A stretch of 64,000 nt of DNA from Bizionia argentinensis JUB59. GTDB lineage: Bacteria > Bacteroidota > Bacteroidia > Flavobacteriales > Flavobacteriaceae. Positions 43,890-54,402 of this stretch are shown here, one piece after another. The stretch lies in NCBI RefSeq assembly GCF_000224335.1, contig NZ_AFXZ01000002.1:1-64000 (forward strand), written 5' to 3'. The notes under the pieces were generated by a model, which saw only the letters and a program-made list of their open reading frames with translations, had not been told where the DNA came from and searched no databases. The first letter of the stretch is position 1. The number at the start of each line of letters is the position of its first letter. A program made the position numbers and the translations under genes.

Positions 43890-44594
43890 TTATTCATTAA
43901 TAAAAGCGACGCTGTGGCAAGCAACAATTGCTGCGGTTTCAGTTCGCAATCTGGTTTCACCCAAAGTTACAGGAATAAACTTGTTTTTAATGGCACTTTC
44001 TATCTCTTTAACACTGAAATCGCCTTCTGGACCTATTAAAATTGTAACAGACGTTTTAGATTTAATGCAGTCTTTTAATGATTTTTTATCCTGTTCTTCA
44101 CAGTGTGCAATTAAGGTTTGTCCTTCAAAATCGCGTTTAATAAATTCAGAAAAAGGAATCGCATCATTCAGTGTTGGTAAGTAGGATTGTAAAGATTGTT
44201 TCATAGCCGACTGGACAATTTTTTCAAAACGATCCAACTTAATAACTTTACGTTCACTATGATCGCAAATAATGGGCGTAATAGTGGTAATTCCAATTTC
44301 GGTAGCTTTTTCTAAAAACCACTCAAAACGATCGTTCATTTTTGTTGGCGCCACCGCTATGTGTAAATTGTAATCAAATGGTTTTTGCTGTTCTTTTTCA
44401 ACGATTTTCGCCTCGCATTTTTTAATCGCATCCATAGTTATTTCAGCTGTAAAAAGCCAGCCTTTTCCATTGGTGATTTGGAGTAAATCGCCCACGCTCT
44501 TTCGAAGCACTTTTATAATATGTCGGCTTTCCTCTTTATCAAAAGTGAAACTTTCGGTTGCTTCAGAAATATGCGGATTGTAAAACAGCTGCAT
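43890..44594 (-). CDS. rsmE: 16S rRNA m3U1498 methyltransferase
   Basis: The 234-aa protein is a SPOUT methyltransferase that modifies U1498 of 16S rRNA. The N-terminal PUA-like part (about 1-70) includes KEESRHIIKVLRKSVGD, and the C-terminal SPOUT domain ends with LIGPEGDFSVKEIESA and GETRLRTETAAIVACH. Start and length match RsmE. The gene is 2 bp from both neighbours, parvulin and DUF4159, in one operon. Confidence 0.92.
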   Translation of the reverse strand: MQLFYNPHISEATESFTFDKEESRHIIKVLRKSVGDLLQITNGKGWLFTAEITMDAIKKCEAKIVEKEQQKPFDYNLHIAVAPTKMNDRFEWFLEKATEIGITTITPIICDHSERKVIKLDRFEKIVQSAMKQSLQSYLPTLNDAIPFSEFIKRDFEGQTLIAHCEEQDKKSLKDCIKSKTSVTILIGPEGDFSVKEIESAIKNKFIPVTLGETRLRTETAAIVACHSVAFINE

Positions 44595-44596
44595 AG

Positions 44597-45217
44597 TTAT
44601 TTTTTTTCGACTATTTTAATGACCTTAATTTCTTTAATTTCTTTTGGTTCATGTGAATTTAATACTAAATAATACCAGGACTTTTCTTTAAGTTCAAAAG
44701 CAAATAAATCGCGTTGACTAGTAGGTACATTAATAATCACTTTTTCCAAATCAGGATGTATGCTTCCTTGGGAAAACCAACCAGTATCACCGTTTCTACT
44801 AGCATTATTATCCATGGAGTACTCCTTGGCTAACTTACTAAACGGAATGCCGTTTTTATATTTTTTGGTAATGACTTTAATTAATTCTTCGGCAGCTTTA
44901 GCTTCTATTTTATTTCCATCAATAAAAATATAACTGGCACGATAATGCATAGTTTTAAAACGATCGACCACTTTATATCGGGTTTTTTCAAATTGTCCAT
45001 CAACGGTTGCATAACCATTGCTAAATAAATCACGTGCTAATCCAGATTTGTGATTATCTTCATTAAATGTAATAAACGTATTGCCTTTTTTAGGATTGGC
45101 TGTTAAATATATTTCAGCCTCTTCCAAATTGGTAATAGTTTCAAAATCAGGTATTACAGATTCTTGAGCGTTTAGAGCGCTGGTAACAAAAAATAGAACA
45201 AAAAGTAGTTTATGCAT
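44597..45217 (-). CDS. Parvulin-type peptidyl-prolyl isomerase
   Basis: The 206-aa protein has a signal peptide (about 1-17, ending NAQE) and a rotamase/PpiC-like domain (about 80-185, with RASYIFIDG, LAKEYSMDNNASRNGDTGWF and GSIHPDLEKVI). It is probably a periplasmic folding helper. It is the first gene of the seven-gene minus-strand operon. Divergence in the domain leaves catalytic activity uncertain. Confidence 0.78.
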   Translation of the reverse strand: MHKLLFVLFFVTSALNAQESVIPDFETITNLEEAEIYLTANPKKGNTFITFNEDNHKSGLARDLFSNGYATVDGQFEKTRYKVVDRFKTMHYRASYIFIDGNKIEAKAAEELIKVITKKYKNGIPFSKLAKEYSMDNNASRNGDTGWFSQGSIHPDLEKVIINVPTSQRDLFAFELKEKSWYYLVLNSHEPKEIKEIKVIKIVEKK

Positions 45218-45305
45218 AACTTGGGGGTTAGTTTAGAAGACAAAACAACAAAAAATATATTTGGTGTAGATTAAAATAAAGGAAATAAATTATTAACTAG
45301 CTTTA

Positions 45306-46328
45306 TTAAATTTTTAATCGAGGTGAAGCGCTAATAGTTTGTTCGCTAAAATGTCCTTCTAAATATTTTAGATAGCCTACAATAGCAATCATGGCGGCAT
45401 TATCTGTAGTGTATTCAAATTTAGGGACGTAGGTGGTCCAGCCAAATTTTTGTTCACCATCTTTTAATGCTTGTCGAATTCCTGTATTTGCCGAAACGCC
45501 ACCGCCAATAGCAATATGAGTAATACCAGTTTCTTTGGTCGCTAATTTCAATTTATCAATTAAAATCCCGATAATCGTATATTGAATAGAAGCACAGATA
45601 TCATTAATGTTTTCTTCAATAAAATTAGGATTTACCTTTGTTTCACGCTGAATAAAGTATAAAATGCCAGTTTTTAGTCCAGAGAAACTGAAATTAAGTC
45701 CACCTACTTTCGGTTTAGTAAATTTAAACGCTTTCGGATTTCCTAATTTAGCGCGCCTGTCAATTTCAGGACCCGCAGGATACCCTAATCCTAAAATTTT
45801 TCCACTTTTATCAAAAGCTTCACCAACAGCATCATCAATTGTTTCCCCAATGACTTCTAAATCGAAATAACTAGAAACCTTTACAATTTGCGTGTGACCA
45901 CCAGAAATTGTCATCGCTAAAAAAGGGAAAGGTGGTTTCACAAAATCAGCTTCTTCAATAAAATGAGCTAGAATATGCGCTTGCATGTGATTTACATCAA
46001 TTAAAGGAATATCCAATCCATAAGCTAATGATTTGGCAAAGGAGGTTCCCACTAAAAGTGAGCCCATTAAACCTGGACCTCTAGTAAAGGCTACCGCATG
46101 CAATTGATTTTTGCTAATACCTGCTTTTTTTAAAGCTTGATCTACAACAGGAACAATGTTTTGCTGGTGCGCTCTAGACGCCAATTCGGGAACTACGCCA
46201 CCATATTCTTCATGTATTTTCTGACTCGCCACAATATTGCTTAAAATACGACCGTTTAACATCACGGAAGCCGCCGTATCATCGCAAGAAGACTCAATTC
46301 CTAATATGTAAATTTTTTCTGTAGTCAT
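45306..46328 (-). CDS. tsaD: tRNA N6-threonylcarbamoyladenosine synthase subunit TsaD
   Basis: The 340-aa protein catalyses the last step of t6A37 formation in tRNAs reading ANN codons, with TsaB and TsaE. The ASKHA nucleotide motifs ILGIESSCDDTA (8-19) and TISGGHTQIV and the metal-binding HMQAHILAH (about 113-121) are present, as is GGGVSANTGIRQAL. It diverges from tamB. Confidence 0.95.
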   Translation of the reverse strand: MTTEKIYILGIESSCDDTAASVMLNGRILSNIVASQKIHEEYGGVVPELASRAHQQNIVPVVDQALKKAGISKNQLHAVAFTRGPGLMGSLLVGTSFAKSLAYGLDIPLIDVNHMQAHILAHFIEEADFVKPPFPFLAMTISGGHTQIVKVSSYFDLEVIGETIDDAVGEAFDKSGKILGLGYPAGPEIDRRAKLGNPKAFKFTKPKVGGLNFSFSGLKTGILYFIQRETKVNPNFIEENINDICASIQYTIIGILIDKLKLATKETGITHIAIGGGVSANTGIRQALKDGEQKFGWTTYVPKFEYTTDNAAMIAIVGYLKYLEGHFSEQTISASPRLKI

Positions 46329-46354
46329 TTCTAATATTTGGGCATAATAATTGT

Positions 46355-46362
46355 TAATTTTG
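46355..46362 (+). promoter_or_regulatory. -7 box upstream of tamB
   Basis: TAATTTTG fits TAnnTTTG in the tsaD-tamB divergent gap. The nearest TTTG is 14 bp upstream. It would start RNA near 46368. Confidence 0.4.
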
Positions 46363-46434
46363 ACACCAAAGTTATAACTTTAAAAACGTATCAAAAAATT
46401 TTTCAAAATACTCGCTCGATTAGTTGCAACCATC

Positions 46435-49400
46435 TTGCTGCTGCTCATTATTTTGATGTTATTATTGTCTATTCCCATTGTTCAGACAGGTATTGCAAAA
46501 CATGTAACCAATCGTCTTAATTCGGAATTTAAAACCAATATTAATATTGAAAGAATTGGATTGCAAATTAATGGAGATGTGGAACTTAAAGGTGTGCTTA
46601 TCCGCGATTTTAAAAAAGATACATTAATAAGTGCTCAAGAGTTAAATACATCTATTCTAAGTTTTAAAAACCTTTATAACGGCAAATTAGTTTTTGGTGA
46701 TATTGATTTGGAAACTGTTATTTTTAATCTCGTCACCTATAAAGGTGAAACCGATACGAATTTAGATGTGTTTGTGGCGCGTTTTGATTCTGATCTTAAG
46801 GATGATAAGGAGAGTACGTTTTTTATGTCCTCCAGTGATGTGACAATTAGGCAAGGGATTTTCAAAATGATAAATGAAAATAATGAAACGCCAAAAATTC
46901 TCGAATTCACTAATATTTATACCAATGCAACAAATCTTGTTATTAACGGTCCAAATGTTAGTGCGCGTATAAATACTTTGGCATTTGATGATAGTCGTGG
47001 CCTTAAAATGAAGAATTTAGTCACCAACTTCTCCTATACTAAAGAGCAAATTTCACTTGAAAATTTAGATATTAAAACGGAAAGCTCCGTTTTAAAGGGC
47101 GATGTAAAATTTAAATACAATCGGGAAGATTTACAGTTTTTTACGGATAAAGTTCAAGTAGATGCGCACTTTACCGAAGCAGATATTGCTTTAAATGAAT
47201 TAAACACTTTTTATGATGAGTTTGGTATAAATCAACATGCTACTTTTAGTACTAGAATTACAGGTACTTTGAACGATATGTACCTTAATAATTTGAAGTT
47301 AAATACAAGCGGTAGTCGTATTTATGGTGATTTACATTTTAAAAACTTGTTTAATAAAGAAGACGGTAATTTTTATATGAATGGAGATTTTACCAACCTG
47401 TCTTCTAATTATAAAGATTTAAAAGCCTTGCTTCCAAACGTTTTAGGAAACGCCATTCCATCAGCTTTTGATAGGTTGGGTCGTTTTACCATTGTTGGAA
47501 AATCGGAAATTACAACCACTAATATTAAAGCAAATCTACAGATACAAACGGAATTAGGTTATATAGACTCCAATTTAGAAATGAAAACCTTTAGCGATGT
47601 GGATAATGCCACTTATAAAGGGAAAGTTGTTTTTAAAGAGTTTAATATTGGTGCGTTTATAGAAAATCCAAATTGGGGAAAAACCTCTTTAAACTTTAAT
47701 GTTAATGGAAAAGGTTTTACATTAAAAAGTTTAGATACCAAGCTTTTAGGTGACGTGTATTCTGTGAATTACAACGGCTATGAATATAATAATATTGAGG
47801 TTTCAGGAAAAGTAGGAAATAATATTTACGATGGAAAAATTATATCCAATGATGATAACTTAAAACTAGACTTTAACGGATTAGCAGATTTTTCAAGTGA
47901 TATTAATGAATTCGATTTTGTTGCCGATGTTAGCTATGCTAATTTAAAAGCCATGAATTTTGTTAAAAATGATACCTTATCTATTTTTAAAGGCTCGGTT
48001 ATCATGAAGGTTTCTGGAACATCGCTAAACAACGCCATCGGTAATTTACAGTTTCTCGATACTTCCTATAAAAATGAACATGACACGTACTTTTTTGACG
48101 ATTTTGAGATAACATCAACATTTCAAGATGACGTTCGCTTTATTAATGTCAATTCTCCAGACATCATCACGGGACAATTAAGCGGTGTGTTTTTATTTGA
48201 GGATATTAGCAAGTTATTCGAAAATGCTTTGGGTAGTATTTATGCAAATTACATACCTTATAAGGTGATGGAGAGTCAATACATCGATTTTAATTTTAAT
48301 ATTTATAATAAAATAGTTGAAGTTTTTGTTCCCGATATTGAGTTAGGGACCAACACATATATTCGTGGGCATGTGGAAAGCCAAGAGGACGAATTTAAAG
48401 TCACCTTTAAATCGCCTAAAATTAAGTTGTTCGATTATTTTGCTGATCAAATTTCGGTGCAAGTCGATAATAAAAATCCACTTTTTAATACTTATGTAGA
48501 AGTTGATAGTATTAATACCAACTTCTATAATATTTCTAAATTTAACCTTATTAATGTTACCTTAAAGGATACCTTATTTATAAGATCGGAATTCAATGGG
48601 GGAAAAAATAATAGCGATGTTTATAATTTAAGCTTTTACCATACTATTAATAAGGATAATAAATCGGTAGTTGGTTTTAGTCGCTCAGATGCTACTTTTA
48701 AGGGAAATAAGTGGATTGTTAATGAGAATAGAAATAGTAACAACAGACTGGTTTTTGACAATAAATTCAGAAATGTTAAAATAGACTCCTTTTTGGTGAG
48801 TCATAACGACGAACAAATTAGATTGGTTGGAGAATTACGAGACTCCACATATAAAGATATTAAGTTGAACTTCAAGGATGTCGATTTAGCTAAAATCACA
48901 CCCGATATTGCTAATTTAGATTTACGCGGAAATGTTAATGGCAAATTGGATCTATTCCAGCAAAATGGACAATACTTGCCGGATTCTAATATATCTATAG
49001 ACGATTTGGCTATAAATAATCTCGTTCTAGGATCATTTGATGCGCAAATTCGAGGCAATGAATCATTAACCAATTACTCGGTTTATGCTAAAATTAAAGA
49101 TGATTCTAGCGAATCTTTTTCAGCAATCGGTATTATTGATGTCGCCGCAGATGTCTCGACTATTAATTTAAATCTAAATTTAAATAATTTTAATCTTTCA
49201 CCTTTAAATCCATTTTTGGATGGCGTTTTATCTAATATTCGTGGAGATATTAATGGTATTGCCAAAGTAGAAGGTAGCTTAAGAAAACCTGAACTTAATG
49301 GCGATTTAGTATTAAATAATGGCGGACTAACTGTGCCATATTTAAATGTAGATTTCGATTTTGCTAATAAATCATCCGTCACGCTTGATAATCAGAGTTT

Positions 49401-50841
49401 CATTTTTAATAATATCCGCATAACGGATACGAAATATAATTCCAAGGGAATTTTAAATGGCGCTATTAATCATGTTAACTTCTCGGATTGGGGGTTGGAT
49501 ATTGATATTAATACACAGCGACTATTAGTTTTAGATACACAGGAAGAAACCGAAAACGCACCTTATTATGGTACTGGATTTATTGGCGGTATTGCCAGTT
49601 TAAAAGGACCTACAGACGACTTGGTAATAAGTGTTGTTGGCGAAACTAAAGCCGGAACAAGCTTTGTTATTCCGTTAACAGACTCTGCAACCTTTGGTGA
49701 CAACTCCTTTATTCATTTTTTAACTCCGGAAGAAAAGTTAGCGAAATCTAAAGGAGAAGAAGTTCGTACTCAAAATATATCAGGGTTAAAACTGGATTTT
49801 GAACTAGATATTACCCAAGATGCCGAAATAGAAATTGTGATAGATGAAATTTCTGGAAGTACTATTAAGGGTAGTGGTGTAGGTGGTTTACTAATTGATA
49901 TTAATACCAATGGGAAATTCAATATTTATGGGGATTTCGCGGTGTTTCAAGGAGTTTATAATTTTATGTTTGGCGGTATTGTTCAAAAGAAATTTATAGT
50001 AGAACCAGGTGGAACGTTAGCTTGGGAAGGCGATCCGTTTACGGCTCAAGTAAATATTAATGCTATTTATAAAACACAAGCAAATCCTTCACCACTATTA
50101 GATAATCCAATTAATAGGAGTATTCCTGTTCATGTCATGACCAATTTAAATGGCCCATTGGAAAAGCCAAATATTGAATTTGAGTTTGAGTTTCCCACGG
50201 TAAATTCAACAGTGCGATCCGAGTTAAATTACCGTTTAGATTCCAAGGAAGACAAAGATAACCAAGCGTTATATTTATTGGCAACAGGTGCATTTTCTAA
50301 CCGATTAAATGATATAAATATTACAGGAACTGTAACGGAACGTTTAAATGGTATAATTAATGGTTTCTTTTCCACCACGGATAATAAAGTTAATATTGGC
50401 GTGAATTTTGAGGCTGGCGAAAACACACCAGATTATCAAACCGATGATAGACTGGGTGTTACGTTGCAAACCAATATAAGCGATCGTATTTTAATTAATG
50501 GAAAAGTGGGTGTGCCAGTTGGTGGTGTTAGCGAAACCGTAATTGCTGGCGATGTTCAAATAGATTTTCTATTAAATGATGAAGGCACACTTACAGCTAA
50601 AGTATTTAATAGAGAAAATAATATCCGAAACTTTGGTGAAGAAATTGGCTATACTCAAGGTGTTGGTATTGCATGGAATGTGGATTTTGATACATTTAGT
50701 GAGTTGATTCAGATTATTTTCAAAGGCAAACAAGAGTACGAAGAAGAAAAAGCTAAAGAAGTTGAAGAAGCAAAAGAAGCTGAAGAAAATGCTAAAAATC
50801 TACCAAGTTATTTAGGTTTCAAGAAAGAAGAAGAAGATTAA
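46435..50841 (+). CDS. tamB: TamB-like translocation/assembly protein
   Basis: At 1468 aa this is a giant AsmA/TamB-type protein: a membrane anchor at the N-terminus, a long periplasmic beta-taco of repeated strands, and a C-terminal DUF490 domain (about 1080-1440, TQNISGLKLDFELDITQD and GDPFTAQVNINAIYKT). It bridges inner and outer membranes in lipid or outer-membrane-protein transport. A glutamate/lysine-rich tail (EEEKAKEVEEAKEAEE) closes it. The first canonical start is TTG at 46435. The frame is open back to 46384, and the upstream codons encode KKFFKILARLVATI, a better anchor. Confidence 0.88.
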   Translation: MLLLIILMLLLSIPIVQTGIAKHVTNRLNSEFKTNINIERIGLQINGDVELKGVLIRDFKKDTLISAQELNTSILSFKNLYNGKLVFGDIDLETVIFNLVTYKGETDTNLDVFVARFDSDLKDDKESTFFMSSSDVTIRQGIFKMINENNETPKILEFTNIYTNATNLVINGPNVSARINTLAFDDSRGLKMKNLVTNFSYTKEQISLENLDIKTESSVLKGDVKFKYNREDLQFFTDKVQVDAHFTEADIALNELNTFYDEFGINQHATFSTRITGTLNDMYLNNLKLNTSGSRIYGDLHFKNLFNKEDGNFYMNGDFTNLSSNYKDLKALLPNVLGNAIPSAFDRLGRFTIVGKSEITTTNIKANLQIQTELGYIDSNLEMKTFSDVDNATYKGKVVFKEFNIGAFIENPNWGKTSLNFNVNGKGFTLKSLDTKLLGDVYSVNYNGYEYNNIEVSGKVGNNIYDGKIISNDDNLKLDFNGLADFSSDINEFDFVADVSYANLKAMNFVKNDTLSIFKGSVIMKVSGTSLNNAIGNLQFLDTSYKNEHDTYFFDDFEITSTFQDDVRFINVNSPDIITGQLSGVFLFEDISKLFENALGSIYANYIPYKVMESQYIDFNFNIYNKIVEVFVPDIELGTNTYIRGHVESQEDEFKVTFKSPKIKLFDYFADQISVQVDNKNPLFNTYVEVDSINTNFYNISKFNLINVTLKDTLFIRSEFNGGKNNSDVYNLSFYHTINKDNKSVVGFSRSDATFKGNKWIVNENRNSNNRLVFDNKFRNVKIDSFLVSHNDEQIRLVGELRDSTYKDIKLNFKDVDLAKITPDIANLDLRGNVNGKLDLFQQNGQYLPDSNISIDDLAINNLVLGSFDAQIRGNESLTNYSVYAKIKDDSSESFSAIGIIDVAADVSTINLNLNLNNFNLSPLNPFLDGVLSNIRGDINGIAKVEGSLRKPELNGDLVLNNGGLTVPYLNVDFDFANKSSVTLDNQSFIFNNIRITDTKYNSKGILNGAINHVNFSDWGLDIDINTQRLLVLDTQEETENAPYYGTGFIGGIASLKGPTDDLVISVVGETKAGTSFVIPLTDSATFGDNSFIHFLTPEEKLAKSKGEEVRTQNISGLKLDFELDITQDAEIEIVIDEISGSTIKGSGVGGLLIDINTNGKFNIYGDFAVFQGVYNFMFGGIVQKKFIVEPGGTLAWEGDPFTAQVNINAIYKTQANPSPLLDNPINRSIPVHVMTNLNGPLEKPNIEFEFEFPTVNSTVRSELNYRLDSKEDKDNQALYLLATGAFSNRLNDINITGTVTERLNGIINGFFSTTDNKVNIGVNFEAGENTPDYQTDDRLGVTLQTNISDRILINGKVGVPVGGVSETVIAGDVQIDFLLNDEGTLTAKVFNRENNIRNFGEEIGYTQGVGIAWNVDFDTFSELIQIIFKGKQEYEEEKAKEVEEAKEAEENAKNLPSYLGFKKEEED

Positions 50842-51000
50842 ATCGTATCTTAAATTTGACTCGTAGTGAGTAGATTATATACCTAATTTTAAAACCATTG
50901 TTAGCAAAATATCTAGGTTTTACGCCTGGCCATATTTTATTGCAATTGCTTATATTATGTGGGAATTGTTTATTAGATTTACTTATATTAAGTGATAAAT

Positions 51001-51987
51001 ATGTTGAAAAAAATCAGTAAAATAGGTGTTTTAACATCGGGAGGCGATGCGCCAGGAATGAATGCCGCTATTCGCTCTGTAGTCAGAACGTGTGCATATC
51101 ATGAGGTAGAATGTGTAGGTATTTATAGAGGTTTTGAAGGTTTAATAGAAGCTGATTTTAAATCCCTTTCTGCCCGTGCTGTAAACAACATTATTCATAC
51201 AGGAGGCACGATGCTTAAATCGGCTAGATGCCAAGATTTTAGAACAGAAGAAGGTCAACAGAAAGCATATAATAATTTAAAAAAGGAAGGCATAGAAGCT
51301 TTGGTAATTATTGGTGGTGATGGTAGTTTTAATGGTGGTTTAGTATTTAATAAAGCCTTTAATTTCCCAGTAATCGGTATCCCAGGAACTATTGATAATG
51401 ATATTTTTGGAACCAATTTTACATTGGGCTTTGACACAGCTATTAATACTGTTGTAGAAGTAATTGATAAAATTAGAGACACGGCTAGTTCACATAAACG
51501 CTTGTTTTTTGTTGAAGTTATGGGTCGCGATGTGGGCCATATTGCATTAAATGCTGGTGTTGGAGCAGGGGCAGAAGAAATATTAATTCCAGAAGAGGAT
51601 TTAGGTTTAGAACGCCTTTTGGAATCTTTAAGACGTAGTAAGAAATCAGGAAAATCATCCAGTATTGTGGTTGTAGCTGAAGGCGATAAAATTGGCAAAA
51701 ATGTTTTCGAACTAAAAGATTATGTGGAAGCTAATATGGAAGAATATGAAGTACGTGTGTCGGTTTTAGGGCATATGCAACGCGGTGGATCTCCCTCTTG
51801 TTTCGATCGTGTTTTGGCTAGTAGAATGGGTGTAAAAGCTGTGGAAACACTTCTAGAAGGAAAAAGTAATTATATGGTGGGGATTTTAGATAATAAAATT
51901 ACTTTAACACCATTAGAAAAAGCCGTAAAAGGCAAATCAGAAATAAATAAAGAATTATTGCGTGTGTCTGATATAATGACCACCTAA
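51001..51987 (+). CDS. pfkA: 6-phosphofructokinase
   Basis: The enzyme is 328 aa from the ATG at 51001 (a GTG three codons upstream at 50992 is possible). It phosphorylates fructose 6-phosphate with ATP in glycolysis. The ATP-site GGDAPGMNAAIRSVVR, the catalytic GTIDNDI (aspartate), and the HMQRGGSPS substrate segment are intact. Sequence is of the ATP-PFK bacterial type. It lies 26 bp before gapA. Confidence 0.95.
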   Translation: MLKKISKIGVLTSGGDAPGMNAAIRSVVRTCAYHEVECVGIYRGFEGLIEADFKSLSARAVNNIIHTGGTMLKSARCQDFRTEEGQQKAYNNLKKEGIEALVIIGGDGSFNGGLVFNKAFNFPVIGIPGTIDNDIFGTNFTLGFDTAINTVVEVIDKIRDTASSHKRLFFVEVMGRDVGHIALNAGVGAGAEEILIPEEDLGLERLLESLRRSKKSGKSSSIVVVAEGDKIGKNVFELKDYVEANMEEYEVRVSVLGHMQRGGSPSCFDRVLASRMGVKAVETLLEGKSNYMVGILDNKITLTPLEKAVKGKSEINKELLRVSDIMTT

Positions 51988-52013
51988 ATAATAAGTATTA
52001 ATAAAAAATAAAA

Positions 52014-53015
52014 ATGTCGAAAATGAAATTAGGAATAAACGGGTTTGGAAGAGTAGGACGTATTGTTTTTAGGGCGACTATAAGCAGACCAAATGTTGAA
52101 GTTGTTGCAATTAATGATTTATTAGATGTAGAGCATTTAGCATATTTGTTAAAATACGATTCTGTTCACGGACGTTTTGATGGTACGGTTGAAGTTGAAA
52201 ATGGCCACTTGGTGGTTAATGGAAAAACAGTTCGTGTAACAGCCGAACGTGATCCTAAAAACTTAAAATGGGATGAAGTTGGAGCAACTGTAATTGCAGA
52301 TTGTACCGGGATTTTTAAAACTATTGATTCAGCGAAAGGACATATTGAAGCTGGCGCCAAAAAAGTGATTATTTCCGCACCAAGTAAAGATGCACCTATG
52401 TTTGTAATGGGCGTAAATCATAAAGATGCTAAAGCTTCTGACACTATTGTCTCTAATGCATCATGTACTACAAATTGTTTAGCACCAATGGCTAAAATTA
52501 TAAATGATAATTTTGGTTTTGAAGAAGGATTAATGACAACGGTTCATGCGGCAACATCATCTCAAAGTACGGTAGATGCACCAAGTGCTAAAAACTATCG
52601 CATAGGACGTTCTGCCATGAATAATATTATTCCAACAACTACAGGTGCAGCAAAAGCAGTTGGAATAGTGATTCCTGAATTAGATGGTAAGTTAACAGGT
52701 ATGGCGTTTAGAGTGCCAACAGCAGATGTTTCTGTGGTTGACTTAACTGTGCGAACTAAAAAAGAAACGTCTTTAGAAGAAATTAAAAAAGTTTTTAAAT
52801 TGGCATCTGAGGGTGATTATAAAGGTATTGTTGGATATACTGAAGATGCTGTTGTTTCCCAAGATTTTGTTGGTGAAACAAATATTTGTGTTTTTGATGC
52901 AGATGCGTCTATTGAATTGAATTCTAATTTTTTCAAATTGGTAGGTTGGTATGATAATGAATATGCCTATTCTTATAAATTAGTAGAGTTGGCAGAACAT
53001 ATAAATAGCTTATAA
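52014..53015 (+). CDS. gapA: Glyceraldehyde-3-phosphate dehydrogenase, type I
   Basis: The 333-aa NAD-dependent enzyme has the [15 protein letters not shown]ossmann motif and catalytic C151 in [12 protein letters not shown]. It begins 26 bp after pfkA, so the two glycolytic genes form an operon. A strong hairpin follows. Another type of GAPDH elsewhere in the genome cannot be excluded. Confidence 0.96.
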   Translation: MSKMKLGINGFGRVGRIVFRATISRPNVEVVAINDLLDVEHLAYLLKYDSVHGRFDGTVEVENGHLVVNGKTVRVTAERDPKNLKWDEVGATVIADCTGIFKTIDSAKGHIEAGAKKVIISAPSKDAPMFVMGVNHKDAKASDTIVSNASCTTNCLAPMAKIINDNFGFEEGLMTTVHAATSSQSTVDAPSAKNYRIGRSAMNNIIPTTTGAAKAVGIVIPELDGKLTGMAFRVPTADVSVVDLTVRTKKETSLEEIKKVFKLASEGDYKGIVGYTEDAVVSQDFVGETNICVFDADASIELNSNFFKLVGWYDNEYAYSYKLVELAEHINSL

Positions 53016-53030
53016 TTACAATCTACATTT

Positions 53031-53080
53031 AAATCCGCAGGCTTATAGTTTATAATTATAAGCTTCGGATTTGTTTTATT
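53031..53080 (+). terminator. Terminator of pfkA-gapA
   Basis: AAATCCG and GCTTATA pair with TATAAGC and CGGATTT (14 bp with small internal bulges), followed by a T-rich tail. Confidence 0.75.
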
Positions 53081-53090
53081 CTTATACCTT

Positions 53091-53957
53091 ATGATATTAA
53101 TTGTTGATAGTGGTTCTACTAAATGCGACTGGATTTCAGTAAATAAAAAAGGAGAGTATCTTTTGGGTAAAATGAGAACCAAAGGCTTAAATCCAGCAAT
53201 TTTAAGTAAAACTGAATTATCTGAAATTATTATTAGTCATGTAGATTTAAATAAGCATAAACTAGACGTTAAGCAGATTCATTTTTATGGAGCAGGCTGT
53301 GGAACAGAAGAACCGCGCTTACTTTTAACGCAGGTTCTAGAGTCCATATTTATTAATGCTGAAATAGAAGTTAAAGAGGATACTTTTGCTGCCGTTCGTG
53401 CAACATTAAGCACAGCCAAGGAAGCTGCTGTGGTTTGTATTTTGGGCACAGGATCTAATTGTAGTTATTATGATGGCAAAGTACTTCATCAACGGGTAAA
53501 TTCTTTAGGATATACTATTATGGATGACGCCTCAGGGAATTACTATGGCAGACAATTAATTCGTGATTACTATTTTAAACGCATGCCACAAACACTGCGA
53601 TCAGCTTTTGCTGATACATACAATTTAGATACCGATATTATTAAATATAATTTATACAAACAATCAAATCCCAATGCGTATTTAGCAGGTTTTGCGGAAT
53701 TTATGTTTGCAAAAAAGGATTCATCAGACTATATAAAAGAATTAATTAAAAAGGGATTACGCTTATTTTCTGAAACTATGATTTTACAATTTCAGGACGA
53801 AATTAAAACGGTTCCTGTACATTTTTCCGGTTCCATAGCGCATTTTTCAAAAGAAGAAATTATAGAAGTTGCCCAAGAATTTGGGTATTCAGTAGGGAAT
53901 ATTATTAGACGTCCAATCGATGGCTTGGTTAGTTATCATACAAACAGAAAAGAATAA
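53091..53957 (+). CDS. BadF/BadG-family ATPase, N-acetylglucosamine kinase-like
   Basis: The 288-aa ASKHA-fold protein has the first phosphate motif LIVDSGSTKCDW (3-14), a second, CILGTGSNCSYYDG, and a third, IMDDASGNYYGRQLI. Members of this subgroup phosphorylate N-acetylglucosamine or related sugars. Its last codon overlaps the ATG of mgsA by one base, so the two are co-translated. Substrate not proven. Confidence 0.78.
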   Translation: MILIVDSGSTKCDWISVNKKGEYLLGKMRTKGLNPAILSKTELSEIIISHVDLNKHKLDVKQIHFYGAGCGTEEPRLLLTQVLESIFINAEIEVKEDTFAAVRATLSTAKEAAVVCILGTGSNCSYYDGKVLHQRVNSLGYTIMDDASGNYYGRQLIRDYYFKRMPQTLRSAFADTYNLDTDIIKYNLYKQSNPNAYLAGFAEFMFAKKDSSDYIKELIKKGLRLFSETMILQFQDEIKTVPVHFSGSIAHFSKEEIIEVAQEFGYSVGNIIRRPIDGLVSYHTNRKE

Positions 53958-54331
53958 TGGAAATAGCCATAATAGCACATGACGGAAAAAAAGCAGAAAT
54001 GGTTCAATTTTTAAATGAACATAAAGCATTTTTTCATCAAGATCATATCACACTAGTATCTACGGGAACGACAGGTAATAAAGTGGAAGCCGCTGGTTTT
54101 AAAGTTAAGAAATTATTGTCAGGTCCATTAGGAGGCGATGCCCAAATTGCTGGTCGTGTTGCTGAAGAGTTATGTGAAATGGTGTTGTTTTTCCGAGATC
54201 CTTTAGCAAAACATCCACATGAGCCAGATGTACTTATGCTTATGCGTTTGTGTGATGTTCATGATGTTCCTTTGGCTACAAATCCCGCGACTGCTTTACT
54301 GTTAATAAATGGATTATCATATTTAAAATAA
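53957..54331 (+). CDS. mgsA: Methylglyoxal synthase
   Basis: The 124-aa enzyme converts dihydroxyacetone phosphate to methylglyoxal and phosphate, a bypass of lower glycolysis. Phosphate-binding STGTTG, the catalytic D61 in GPLGGDAQ, and the DPLAKHPHEPDV segment (D81, H88) are intact. Placed after pfkA, gapA and the sugar kinase, it suits a phosphate-releasing relief valve. Confidence 0.93.
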   Translation: MEIAIIAHDGKKAEMVQFLNEHKAFFHQDHITLVSTGTTGNKVEAAGFKVKKLLSGPLGGDAQIAGRVAEELCEMVLFFRDPLAKHPHEPDVLMLMRLCDVHDVPLATNPATALLLINGLSYLK

Positions 54332-54402
54332 AGCGTTTAAATCAAATTTTGTAAAGTTTATGAATTTGAAGTACTTATTAATAGTTTAGCCGTAATTTCT
54401 AA

